Assembly (NCBI GenBank): GCA_020853885.1
Contig: JADYXZ010000019.1
Span: forward strand, 496,001 to 560,000
Length of the DNA stretch: 64,000 bases
Direction of reading: 5' to 3'
Origin: Bradyrhizobiaceae bacterium
GTDB taxonomy: Bacteria; Pseudomonadota; Alphaproteobacteria; Rhizobiales; Xanthobacteraceae
Of this stretch, positions 1 to 5,894 are shown piece after piece. A program made the translations under genes and the position numbers. The notes under the pieces were generated by a model. The model saw nothing but the letters and a program-made list of their open reading frames with translations, was not told the origin of the DNA and ran no database searches. Within the stretch, counting starts at the first letter, position 1. The number at the start of each line of letters is the position of its first letter.

Positions 1-201
1 CTCGAAAAGCTGGTAGCCCTCGTGAATAAATTGCGCGCGGGTCAGCCCCTTTCACCAATCGACGATGATCATCCGCTCAAAGGCGAATTTGATGGTTATC
101 GCGGATGCCATCCGCAGGGTGATTGGTGCCTGATCTACAAGAACGAACCAGACGAGTTGATCCTCGTGCGAACCGGGACGCACTCCGACCTATACAAATA
201 G
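1..201 (+). CDS. YafQ-family type II toxin (mRNA endonuclease), 3' part only
   Basis: The reading frame is open from the first base and ends at TAG 199-201, giving the last 66 residues of a protein whose start lies left of the window. The sequence has the YafQ/RelE-like pattern: DDDHPLKG, then GYRGCHPQGDW, LIYKN and RTGTHSDLY. In E. coli YafQ the matching positions are the catalytic His50, His63, Asp67, Arg83 and His87, and all five appear present here. The terminal aromatic is Tyr where YafQ has Phe. Family members cleave mRNA on the ribosome and are paired with a DinJ-like antitoxin encoded just upstream, which would be outside this window. A terminator hairpin follows immediately. The gene is probably cargo or a stability module of the integrated element. 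Confidence 0.85.
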   Translation, partial: LEKLVALVNKLRAGQPLSPIDDDHPLKGEFDGYRGCHPQGDWCLIYKNEPDELILVRTGTHSDLYK

Positions 202-224
202 CCCCGCTGGGCTTTAATTTTTTG
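200..224 (+). terminator. Rho-independent terminator after the YafQ toxin
   Basis: Stem AGCCC (200-204) and GGGCT (209-213) around a CGCT loop, followed by a T-rich tail TTAATTTTTT. It overlaps the toxin stop codon, so it closes the toxin transcript. Confidence 0.75.
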
Positions 225-397
225 GCCAAGCCAAACGCATCCTCGCGGACGAATACGACGCCGCGCAGGAGCGGGGAGAGGTTGCGAAGCCAGCCGACAA
301 TCTTCGGCGCGGCTCCGAAATTCCCAACGAGAATATCGGGAAGGCAACAATCTCCGACATCGGCCTCACCGCGAAGGAAGTCCACGAGGCTCGCGAA
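224..397 (+). pseudogene. Fragment of an alphaproteobacterial prophage gene (decayed)
   Basis: One frame without a start codon of its own reads ILADEYDAAQERGEV ... NENIGKATISDIGL ... KEVHEARE. From memory this resembles the middle of a protein family often found in alphaproteobacterial prophages and islands, in which DEYDAAQERGEV is followed by a DIGL.xK..HEAR segment. Here the N-terminal part is absent, a toxin terminator sits directly upstream, and after HEARE the frame runs into the terminator of the opposite-strand gene. It is best read as a remnant left by recombination. The similarity is recalled, not searched. Confidence 0.4.
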
Positions 398-428
398 AGA
401 AAAAGCCCCGGCCGGAAGCCAGGGCTTC
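395..428 (-). terminator. Terminator of the leftward two-gene unit
   Basis: Arms AAGCCC (403-408) and GGGCTT (422-427); read on the minus strand the stem is followed by TTTTTCTTT. It lies about 20 bases past the stop of the gene at 445-837. Confidence 0.65.
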
Positions 429-444
429 ACTTAGAGTTGCCGCG

Positions 445-837
445 TCAGGCAGCCTTCCGCGCCTTCTCCCGCCATCGTTCCTCCATCATCGGCAGAAGTA
501 ACGCGCGAACTTCCAGGACGAATTGCTTCAAGAGGATTCGATCGGTTTCGCTTGGGGCGAAGTCTTCCTGATCTCTGCAGAAGGTCATCAATAGCCGTGC
601 CTTGGCTTCGAGCCCTTCCGGTGTCCTCGCCGGCATCGTCGAAATCGCCTCAAGGGCGCGTTCGGCTTTGCGCAAATAACCATGCGCCGTCTTTTCGGCA
701 TTGACGCTGTTGCCATCGGGATCGGCAAAAAAGCTTGCATGAAACGCTGCAAGTGCTTGCGCGTATTCGATGCACTTGGCGATCAGCTCGCGGTCATCCT
801 CCGCCTTACGCGGGCGTGCGTTGGGTTTCTTTTTCAT
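445..837 (-). CDS. Hypothetical phage/element protein, 130 aa
   Basis: A small helical, charged protein starting MKKKPNARPRKAEDD. No domain is recognised. The longer upstream extension of the frame is rejected because it runs antiparallel inside the neighbouring gene, whereas the ATG at 835-837 overlaps the TGA of the upstream gene (837-839), a normal translational coupling. Residues about 25-110 look like a long helical bundle (YAQALAAFHASFF, AEKTAHGYLRKAERALEAI). It forms a leftward operon with the 120-residue gene at 837-1199, opposite to the main gene chain, as is common for accessory (moron-like) or control genes in prophages. Function unknown. Confidence 0.65.
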   Translation of the reverse strand: MKKKPNARPRKAEDDRELIAKCIEYAQALAAFHASFFADPDGNSVNAEKTAHGYLRKAERALEAISTMPARTPEGLEAKARLLMTFCRDQEDFAPSETDRILLKQFVLEVRALLLPMMEERWREKARKAA

Positions 838-1199
838 CACGTCGCCCTCCGCTCTTTCGCACGGCATCTTTCCCAATACGCCGAAACCTCTCGGGCACGA
901 TGCATACCAGCGCCTGCAGCGTAGGAAACCATAGTCAGGAACCCGATCTCGACGCCCGTCAGTCTGCGCGGCATATCGGCAACGATTTGTTGCAGATTGC
1001 CGGGGCCGCCTTTGTCCGCGGTCTCGAATGCAAGATATTCGAGCGCGAGCTTTTCGCCGACCTCGCAGTCGCGGGAGTAGTCGCCGGTAGGGGCAACCAC
1101 CCACCAGTTCCGGGGCGGTTCTCCCTTTTTTGGGTTCTTGCGCATTCCGACAAATGAGAGCGCATCTATGCGCTTTGCGTGTTCACTCTTGCGAGCCAT
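837..1199 (-). CDS. Hypothetical phage/element protein, 120 aa
   Basis: Starts MARKSEHAKRIDAL and is the first gene of a two-gene leftward unit. The segment GNLQQIVADMPRRLTGVEI followed by a small-residue stretch (SYAAGAG) is reminiscent of uncharacterised proteins in alphaproteobacterial prophages, but I cannot name a family. A WWVVAPTGDYS stretch near residue 32 suggests a short beta unit before a helical half. The gene is divergent from the small rightward gene at 1317, so the region 1200-1316 probably holds both promoters. Confidence 0.65.
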   Translation of the reverse strand: MARKSEHAKRIDALSFVGMRKNPKKGEPPRNWWVVAPTGDYSRDCEVGEKLALEYLAFETADKGGPGNLQQIVADMPRRLTGVEIGFLTMVSYAAGAGMHRAREVSAYWERCRAKERRAT

Positions 1200-1287
1200 C
1201 GCATTTCCCCTTTCGGCTTCGTGTGACTAGGCCCGTCGCGGGTGTTCACAGCACCCCGGCGGGCCGCTTGCTTCGCAAGCTTGAAAA

Positions 1288-1298
1288 ATGTAAAACAT
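1288..1298. promoter_or_regulatory. Small palindrome ATGTaaaACAT, candidate operator
   Basis: Perfect 4-bp arms ATGT (1288-1291) and ACAT (1295-1298) around AAA, in the divergent promoter region between the 120-residue gene and the DNA-binding-like gene at 1317. A second small hairpin CTTGC-TTC-GCAAG lies just left of it. The position suits an autoregulatory site, but the palindrome is short. Confidence 0.35.
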
Positions 1299-1316
1299 CT
1301 TGCGAAGGGAATCAAC

Positions 1317-1514
1317 TTGAAAAAGGCTAAACACGGCGGAAAGCGGAAGGGAGCAGGGCGGCCGGCCACCGGCAAAGCCCCGATGCGGGGCGTCCGCATG
1401 TCCGATTCACAGGTTGCCGAGGTGGAATCTTGGGCGCGTCGCCAGCCCGACAAGCCGGGCTTCTCGGAAGCCGTCCGCCGCCTCGTGGCGTGGGCCTTAG
1501 AGCGGTGGAAATGA
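1317..1514 (+). CDS. Small basic DNA-binding-like protein, 65 aa
   Basis: Begins at TTG 1317 with GAAGGGA about 7 bases upstream. An upstream ATG at 1242 is possible but would run through the palindromic control region. The N-terminus is very basic with a GGKRKGAGRPA motif, the AT-hook-like start seen in many small phage and plasmid proteins. It is followed by VRMSDSQVAEVESWARR and SEAVRRLVAWALERW, a strand-helix-helix layout like ribbon-helix-helix repressors. It overlaps the next start as ATGA. Likely an autoregulatory DNA-binding protein of the element; the fold is inferred from pattern only. Confidence 0.65.
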   Translation: MKKAKHGGKRKGAGRPATGKAPMRGVRMSDSQVAEVESWARRQPDKPGFSEAVRRLVAWALERWK

Positions 1515-1726
1515 CCGAGCTTACCCGGCCGGCAGAACTGGCGGCCTCGATCCAAGCCAACATGGACGAGCTGGCGGGGATCATCGCCGCCCAGGACCCC
1601 GAACTGGTCGCCCCGGCCGTCGAGCAGGTTCTGGCGGACGCCGTCCGGCATTCGGGACGCTGGCGGCAGGATCAGTTATTTTGGATCGCGGACGAGGTTC
1701 TGCGGAGGGCGCGGGCATGTTCCTAG
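1511..1726 (+). CDS. Hypothetical small helical protein, 71 aa
   Basis: ATG 1511 overlaps the TGA of the preceding gene (ATGA), which selects this start over one 27 codons upstream. The protein is acidic and almost entirely helical (ELAASIQANMDELAGIIAAQ, PAVEQVLADAV). No known domain. It overlaps the following membrane protein gene by 10 bases, so three small genes (1317, 1511, 1717) form one coupled unit. Function unknown. Confidence 0.55.
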   Translation: MTELTRPAELAASIQANMDELAGIIAAQDPELVAPAVEQVLADAVRHSGRWRQDQLFWIADEVLRRARACS

Positions 1727-1908
1727 AAGCGTGGCAGATCATCGGGCTCTCGTTCGTCGCCGCGGTGATCGGTGGAGCGGTCGTGAGGATTGGAATGCGC
1801 CGGCAGTTCGAGGCGTTGCACACGCGGTTTGTGATTGCCGGAGGCGACATGGCGCAAATCAAGACCGCAATCGAATCCAACCGCGTGACTGAATCCATCG
1901 CGCGCTGA
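1717..1908 (+). CDS. Small single-span membrane protein, 63 aa
   Basis: Starts MFLEAWQIIGLSFVAA and carries one hydrophobic segment at about residues 6-24 (IIGLSFVAAVIGGAVV). A short amphipathic C-terminal tail follows (AQIKTAIESNRVTESI). The start at 1717 is chosen because it gives 10-bp overlap with the upstream gene and puts the membrane segment at the N-terminus. A single-span protein of this size in a phage-like element could be holin- or spanin-related, or a host-membrane accessory protein; nothing in the sequence decides this. Confidence 0.5.
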   Translation: MFLEAWQIIGLSFVAAVIGGAVVRIGMRRQFEALHTRFVIAGGDMAQIKTAIESNRVTESIAR

Positions 1909-1934
1909 ATTTTCCCCTGCAACAAAATGTGATT

Positions 1935-1964
1935 GTTCGCGAACGTTCGCGGACGTTCGTGTTT
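1935..1964. repeat. Three 10-bp direct repeats (iteron-like)
   Basis: Units GTTCGCGAAC, GTTCGCGGAC and GTTCGTGTTT lie head to tail, spaced one helical turn apart; the first two together contain the perfect palindrome CGCGAACGTTCGCG (1938-1951). This geometry suits cooperative protein binding on one face of the helix. Confidence 0.55.
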
Positions 1965-2235
1965 CAAAACGGTGTCAGCTTCTACTTGCCCTTGTAAGCG
2001 CAGCCTATATTTTTCTAAACAGTTACACCGCTGATTTGCGCTGGACGATGGCCACGGCAGCCGGTTCGAAACGGCAGACCGAAAAGTCCGGCAGAAAATC
2101 AGCAGTGCGATAGGCGAGCCTCATACGCCGCCGGAAACCCAAGGCGCCGTCCTTGGTACGCGAGCTCAGACCCCGCGCAAGACCACAGGCGCTCAGACCG
2201 CCGGGCGTAACTCCAGTTCGACATCACGAGATTCA

Positions 2236-2272
2236 CCGCGCACGCGCAGGCCCATCCCCTGCGCGTGCGCGG
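2236..2272. repeat. 15-bp perfect inverted repeat (strong hairpin)
   Basis: Left arm CCGCGCACGCGCAGG (2236-2250) and its exact reverse complement (2258-2272) with a 7-base loop. It ends 20 bases before the ATG of the first gene of the long chain, leaving only AAGAGGA as a ribosome site between. No T-run follows, so it is not a classical terminator. It could be an attenuator, an mRNA-stabilising 5' structure or a protein-binding site. Confidence 0.7.
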
Positions 2273-2292
2273 GCAACCTCAAGAGGAACCGC

Positions 2293-2466
2293 ATGCTAGC
2301 GATTGAAGAGACGAAAGACAGCGGAATCCACGTCAAGGCGCCCGCCGAAATGTGCGAGGCGGTCAAGCGCGCGGCGAAGCTCGAATATACGAACGTGAGT
2401 TCGTTCGTGCGCCGGGCGATTGCTGACGCTCTGTTGAAGCGCGGCGAGAAGCTGGGGGCCTCGTAA
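2293..2466 (+). CDS. Small ribbon-helix-helix-like protein, 57 aa
   Basis: ATG 2293 with AGAGGA upstream; TAA 2464-2466 overlaps the next start (TAATG). The pattern SGIHVKAPAEMCEAVKRAA followed by VSSFVRRAIADALLKRG is the beta-helix-helix layout of Arc/CopG/MetJ-type small DNA-binding proteins. It heads the long coupled chain and lies directly after the iteron and hairpin region, so it may control that promoter. The fold assignment rests on pattern only. Confidence 0.6.
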   Translation: MLAIEETKDSGIHVKAPAEMCEAVKRAAKLEYTNVSSFVRRAIADALLKRGEKLGAS

Positions 2467-3662
2467 TGAGCAACACCGACTTCACGCCTGATCCTGCCGG
2501 CGGCGCACCGATCGAGTCGGTGCCCGATCATGCCGGGGCGCACGATGAAAGCGGCGTCAATTGGAAGGATTTTGGCATCCGCCAGCGCGAGGAGCGCAAG
2601 GTCGCCAAGGCCGGGGACAAGGATCGCCGCCGCGGCGAGGGCAAGGAATCCGACGACGGCGACTATGAGTCGCCGATGTGGACGCGATCGAAACGCGAGG
2701 GCGACGACCGCCGTGCACGGGATGAATCGGTCAGGAAGGCCCTAAAGGGCCAAAAGGAAAAAGCTGCCGAGGCCGGAAAAGCCAAGGAAGCCCGCAAGGG
2801 ACCGGCGTACTCGCCCAACGCGGTTGAAGATTCCGACATCCGGCAGGGGATTATTTCCAGAAGCCTCCGCGAAGCGAAGAGCGGCGCCAGGGGCGGCAAG
2901 GTCGATCAGAAGGAATGGACTTCGCCGGAAGTCCGGAAGGCCCGCCGCGAACTGAAGGCGATGTTTCCCAGCCGGAAGCTATCCGAGACGTGGAAGGTGC
3001 TGGAAAACTGGGACGAGCTTTTCAGGACGCGCCCGCGCGAGGAAGCCACGGCGACGGCGCTGCGCGAAATCTACAAGTTCATGCCGTCGCATTTCGGGCG
3101 GGCCAAGGACGAGCCCGAGGAAAAAGGCGCGCATGCCTCGATGCGCCGTGGCCTGGACGACGCGAAGGACCTGCAGGACTTCGACGAGGCCGTAAAGAAA
3201 TACGGCGCGAATTTCCCCAAGGTGCTGGTGCAGACGGCGGCCGTGGTCCGCGGGCTGATCGACGACCCGGCCAACATGATGCTCCGGCTCGGCTTCAATT
3301 ACGAAATCGGCCGCGAGGAGGCGGCCGAGAAGGCGCAGCTCGAGGCGCGGCGGGCTCAGGAGAAGGCCGAGAAAGCGAAACAAGCGGCAATCGAGGCTGG
3401 CTGGCAGCCGCCTGCGCAACAGCAGGGGCAGGCGTTCAACCCACCGCGGAACGAGCAGGAGCGCTTGGGCAACATTCAGCTCGGCCTGCGGCAACTGATT
3501 CAGTCAAACCTGATGCCGGGCATCGAGCACATGCTGGACGACATCGCCGGCATTATCGAGCGCGGAGAAGTGCCTTCCGGCCTGCCGGACAATTTGCACG
3601 TCCTGAAGCACGCTTACGAGATTGCCCGCGCACGGCGCCAGCACGGAGGCGTTCATGGCTGA
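2466..3662 (+). CDS. Large highly charged helical protein, 398 aa, unknown
   Basis: The first 150 residues are extremely rich in Lys, Glu, Asp and Arg (REERKVAKAGDKDRRRGEG) and probably disordered. A more ordered helical middle (KAMFPSRKLSETWKVLENWDELF, IYKFMPSHFGRAK) and a coiled-coil-like stretch near residue 285-310 (AAEKAQLEARRAQEKAEKAK) follow. No domain is recognised. Size, charge and placement ahead of internal-virion-type genes resemble phage scaffold-like or DNA-packaging accessory proteins, but that is only an analogy. The stop overlaps the next gene by 8 bases. Confidence 0.7.
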   Translation: MSNTDFTPDPAGGAPIESVPDHAGAHDESGVNWKDFGIRQREERKVAKAGDKDRRRGEGKESDDGDYESPMWTRSKREGDDRRARDESVRKALKGQKEKAAEAGKAKEARKGPAYSPNAVEDSDIRQGIISRSLREAKSGARGGKVDQKEWTSPEVRKARRELKAMFPSRKLSETWKVLENWDELFRTRPREEATATALREIYKFMPSHFGRAKDEPEEKGAHASMRRGLDDAKDLQDFDEAVKKYGANFPKVLVQTAAVVRGLIDDPANMMLRLGFNYEIGREEAAEKAQLEARRAQEKAEKAKQAAIEAGWQPPAQQQGQAFNPPRNEQERLGNIQLGLRQLIQSNLMPGIEHMLDDIAGIIERGEVPSGLPDNLHVLKHAYEIARARRQHGGVHG

Positions 3663-3858
3663 CGCCGCGCAGAAGATCGAGCCGCTGAATAATACGCTGA
3701 AAGTGCCGGAGCGATTCCGTCCGGTCTTCCGCAATTACTACCTCAGCGAATGGGAGCGCTTGCCCGAGCACTGGCGGGGCGAAATCCATCGGGTAATCGA
3801 CGAAGCGGAAGCGGAAATCACTTCACTTCGCCAGTACGTCCAAGGGGAATGCAAATGA
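3655..3858 (+). CDS. Hypothetical protein, 67 aa
   Basis: Starts MADAAQKIEPLNN inside the end of the upstream gene (8-base overlap) and ends in ATGA overlap with the next. The middle holds a short motif PERFRPVFRNYYLSEWERLP, and the C-terminal half is a single helix. Part of the coupled chain; function unknown. Confidence 0.6.
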   Translation: MADAAQKIEPLNNTLKVPERFRPVFRNYYLSEWERLPEHWRGEIHRVIDEAEAEITSLRQYVQGECK

Positions 3859-4538
3859 CCGAGCTGATGACCTTCAAGCGGTTTCGCGACGAATTACCCG
3901 AAGTCCCGGACGAGGTGTGGAGAGAGGCGATCCCGGGCTGGGGCGAGAGCGTGCCGAAGTGGGTTCAGGAAGAAATGCGCCGGCATGCAAGGATGCTGTG
4001 CGCGGTGCTCCTTGAGCCGGCGCTGTATGGCGACCTGCCCGCCGATGTTGACCATCGGAAAATGCCAAAGCGGTTCGGCGGCCAGAAGGAATTCGCGGGC
4101 GAGTGGAAGCGGCTTCCCGAAAACGTGCAGAAGGCCGTGCATTTCTTCCTCATGGCGGCCGAATGGGAATTCGACCGGTGGCGGTACGAAAAGCTGGCCA
4201 GGTTCGACTGCTTGCCCGGCGCGCCGTTCAAGAGCATGGCCGCCTATGACCGGGCGGTCGCGGAATTGGAAAGGGGAGAAGCGAGGATACGCAAGCTTGA
4301 GGAAGCCTACCCGCATTTGACGTTCGCTCAGATGGGGCAAGTCATCAAGGGAGGCATTGAGATCGAGAGGGCGCTGCGGGCGGACCTCATCGGAGGCCTG
4401 CGGTTGATCCTGAAGAGGCTGGACATTCGCAATGAGGACGGCTCGCCAGTGTCGCTGGAGGAATTTTCGCAAGCATATCTGGCGGCAAAGCAAACCGCAG
4501 ACGCGGGGCGAATGGCGCCTGCGTCCGCAGTGAACTGA
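3855..4538 (+). CDS. Hypothetical protein, 227 aa
   Basis: ATG 3855 overlaps the upstream TGA and is preceded by AAGGGGA, which selects it over a longer frame. The protein is helical, Trp-rich in its first half (WREAIPGWGESVPKWVQEEM, EWEFDRW) with a putative coiled coil around residues 125-150. No family is recognised. It shares the PE..W/ERLPE-type wording with the preceding 67-residue protein (SEWERLPEHW versus GEWKRLPENV), suggesting that part of one arose from the other. Unknown function within the element's main chain. Confidence 0.65.
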   Translation: MTELMTFKRFRDELPEVPDEVWREAIPGWGESVPKWVQEEMRRHARMLCAVLLEPALYGDLPADVDHRKMPKRFGGQKEFAGEWKRLPENVQKAVHFFLMAAEWEFDRWRYEKLARFDCLPGAPFKSMAAYDRAVAELERGEARIRKLEEAYPHLTFAQMGQVIKGGIEIERALRADLIGGLRLILKRLDIRNEDGSPVSLEEFSQAYLAAKQTADAGRMAPASAVN

Positions 4539-4548
4539 GGGCAACGCT

Positions 4549-4803
4549 TTGGCCAAGCGGGATAAAAAAGAGAACCTATACCCCTCCCATCCGGTCGCAC
4601 TGGACACGCTTGCGAACGTGCGGACGGAAATGGCGCGGCTGTACCGGCTCGGGCTGAAAAGAGACATCTCGCCGGATGCCATGACGAAGTTCGTCTATGT
4701 GCTGCGGGAAATCCGGGGCTGCATCGAGGCGAAACTGCTCGAAGACGTGCAAGGCAAGCTAGCGGAATTGTCGGCCAAGGTGGAGGCGCGTCATGGTCGC
4801 TAA
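4549..4803 (+). CDS. Hypothetical protein, 84 aa (TTG start)
   Basis: Starts at TTG 4549 with TGAGGGCAAC in front. A basic N-terminus (AKRDKKENLYPSH) is followed by two helices ending KLAELSAKVEARHG. It overlaps the next gene by 11 bases. No domain recognised; small helical phage-type protein. Confidence 0.5.
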   Translation: MAKRDKKENLYPSHPVALDTLANVRTEMARLYRLGLKRDISPDAMTKFVYVLREIRGCIEAKLLEDVQGKLAELSAKVEARHGR

Positions 4804-5041
4804 TTCGACGGTGCGCCGGATGCTTGCCGATGTAGAGGCGCTGGCCGATCGATTCCAGCCGTCGAAGGAATCTGTCGTCTACGGCGAGAATGAAGCCGAA
4901 TGGCGAGCGGAAGCGGCGCGGCTTGCGGCAGAGGGACGGCTGGCGCCGTTCTACATCTGCGCACCGACACCCTGCGCGACGGTGGAAGAGTGGCTGGAGC
5001 GACACGCTTCGAAGTTTGGGGAGGCGGGAAATGGCCAATGA
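4793..5041 (+). CDS. Hypothetical protein, 82 aa
   Basis: ATG 4793 lies within the end of the previous gene and the stop overlaps the next start by 11 bases. The sequence has an alpha/beta look: helix (VRRMLADVEALADRF), loop, helix (EAEWRAEAARLAAEGRLAPFY) and a last helix (TVEEWLERHASKF). A lone ICAPTPC near residue 60 holds both cysteines. Not recognised. Confidence 0.5.
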   Translation: MVANSTVRRMLADVEALADRFQPSKESVVYGENEAEWRAEAARLAAEGRLAPFYICAPTPCATVEEWLERHASKFGEAGNGQ

Positions 5042-5228
5042 CGATCAAAGGCGCGACCGTCGCGACGAAGACGAAAGAGAACGCAGGCGCCGCCATGCGG
5101 GGAAATCGATCAGCGGCGGTCCTGGCGCCGGGTTTACCGGATACGGGAGCGGACAGGACCGGCCTCGGTCGAGCACGCCCGAGGAAGCCGTGCTGAGGGC
5201 AATCAGAACGGTGCGGGGCAGAGTCTGA
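5031..5228 (+). CDS. Short basic disordered protein, 65 aa
   Basis: Starts MANDDQRRDRRDEDERER, a run of alternating acidic and arginine residues, then a Gly/Ser-rich linker and a short helix (TPEEAVLRAIRTVRGR). Overlaps the previous gene by 11 bases and is followed by the next start after a single base. The real reading frame is supported mostly by operon spacing, as composition is extreme. Confidence 0.45.
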   Translation: MANDDQRRDRRDEDERERRRRHAGKSISGGPGAGFTGYGSGQDRPRSSTPEEAVLRAIRTVRGRV

Positions 5229-5229
5229 A

Positions 5230-5610
5230 ATGGCGACGGCACAACAGATCAAGCGGCTCAAGGCCGACGTTGACGAGCTGGCGTCGAAGCTCAGGGCCGG
5301 CCGCCAGCGGGTCTGCTCGATCCAGATGCCGGAATGGCTGGATAAGGACGCGGTGCTCGATCGGCACAAGAAGCTCTATCCGGCGGAAGCGGATGCCGAG
5401 TTGATCGTGTTCCTCACGATCTACGAGGGCGATGAAGAAATGAAATGGGGCATGAAAAAATACGAAGAAGCCGCCCGGCAGATCGACGAAGAGGAACGGG
5501 CGCGGCTATCGCCTGCGGAACTGACGCGCACGCGAGCGGAGCGGGTAGCCCGCGCAATCGCCCGGAGAGCCGCCGAACGGAGAGCCGCCGAACGGAGAGC
5601 CGCCGTATGA
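5230..5610 (+). CDS. Hypothetical helical protein with C-terminal Arg/Ala/Glu repeats, 126 aa
   Basis: N-terminal coiled-coil-like helix (QQIKRLKADVDELASKLRAG), a middle containing EWLDKDAVLDRHKKLYPAEAD, and a C-terminal tail made by a 15-bp DNA repeat (unit AGAGCCGCCGAACGG at 5566-5580, 5581-5595 and a partial third copy). The repeat encodes RAAER and runs right up to the next gene's ATG at 5607. The repeat unit also supplies GGAGA, the likely ribosome site of that next gene. Function unknown. Confidence 0.6.
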   Translation: MATAQQIKRLKADVDELASKLRAGRQRVCSIQMPEWLDKDAVLDRHKKLYPAEADAELIVFLTIYEGDEEMKWGMKKYEEAARQIDEEERARLSPAELTRTRAERVARAIARRAAERRAAERRAAV

Positions 5611-5894
5611 TCGAAGCAACGGATCGACCCGACCTGCCGGACCTGCCGTTCATCTCGCAGAAGGCCGGGGACCTAAATTATTGGGATGTGTCCCCGAGCG
5701 ACGACTATGAGACGGATGTCGGCCTGGGCGCCTTGTATGCGCGACTTGCGCTTGAGGCGGTGAAGCAAAGCGAAGACGGGGTGCTGCTGGCCATGGTGCT
5801 GCGGGACATGGTCATGGGCGGAACGGTCGGCGCGATGGAGATGGGTTTCATTGCGGCGCTCGCGCAGACGGCGCGGGCCGGGAGCATGAACTGA
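5607..5894 (+). CDS. Hypothetical protein, 95 aa
   Basis: ATGA-coupled at its start and TGATG-coupled at its end. Proline/aspartate-rich N-terminus (DRPDLPDLPFISQKAGDLNY) and a hydrophobic helical C-terminal half (GALYARLALEAVKQ, LAMVLRDMVMGGTVGAMEMG). The C-terminal hydrophobicity could reflect membrane contact. It directly precedes the transglycosylase-like protein, so it may belong to the same particle or ejection apparatus; this is inferred from position. Confidence 0.55.
   Translation: MIEATDRPDLPDLPFISQKAGDLNYWDVSPSDDYETDVGLGALYARLALEAVKQSEDGVLLAMVLRDMVMGGTVGAMEMGFIAALAQTARAGSMN

Larger units (their letters stand above)
1909..2292. other. Gene-free control region with repeats and hairpins
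   Basis: No credible gene is seen in these 384 bases. The stretch contains three 10-bp direct repeats (1935-1964), an A/T-rich run near 2007-2025, an 8-bp inverted repeat GCTGATTT (2030-2037) / AAATCAGC (2096-2103), and a 15-bp perfect hairpin (2236-2272) just before the long gene chain. This is the most repeat-dense non-coding stretch in the element and a candidate for the main late promoter, a replication origin or a partition site. Confidence 0.5.

Noticed and set aside
2050-2103. tRNA-like phrase CCGGTTCGAAACGG in the control region
   Set aside because: Resembles a T-arm but stem lengths do not fit and no acceptor or anticodon arm can be drawn.
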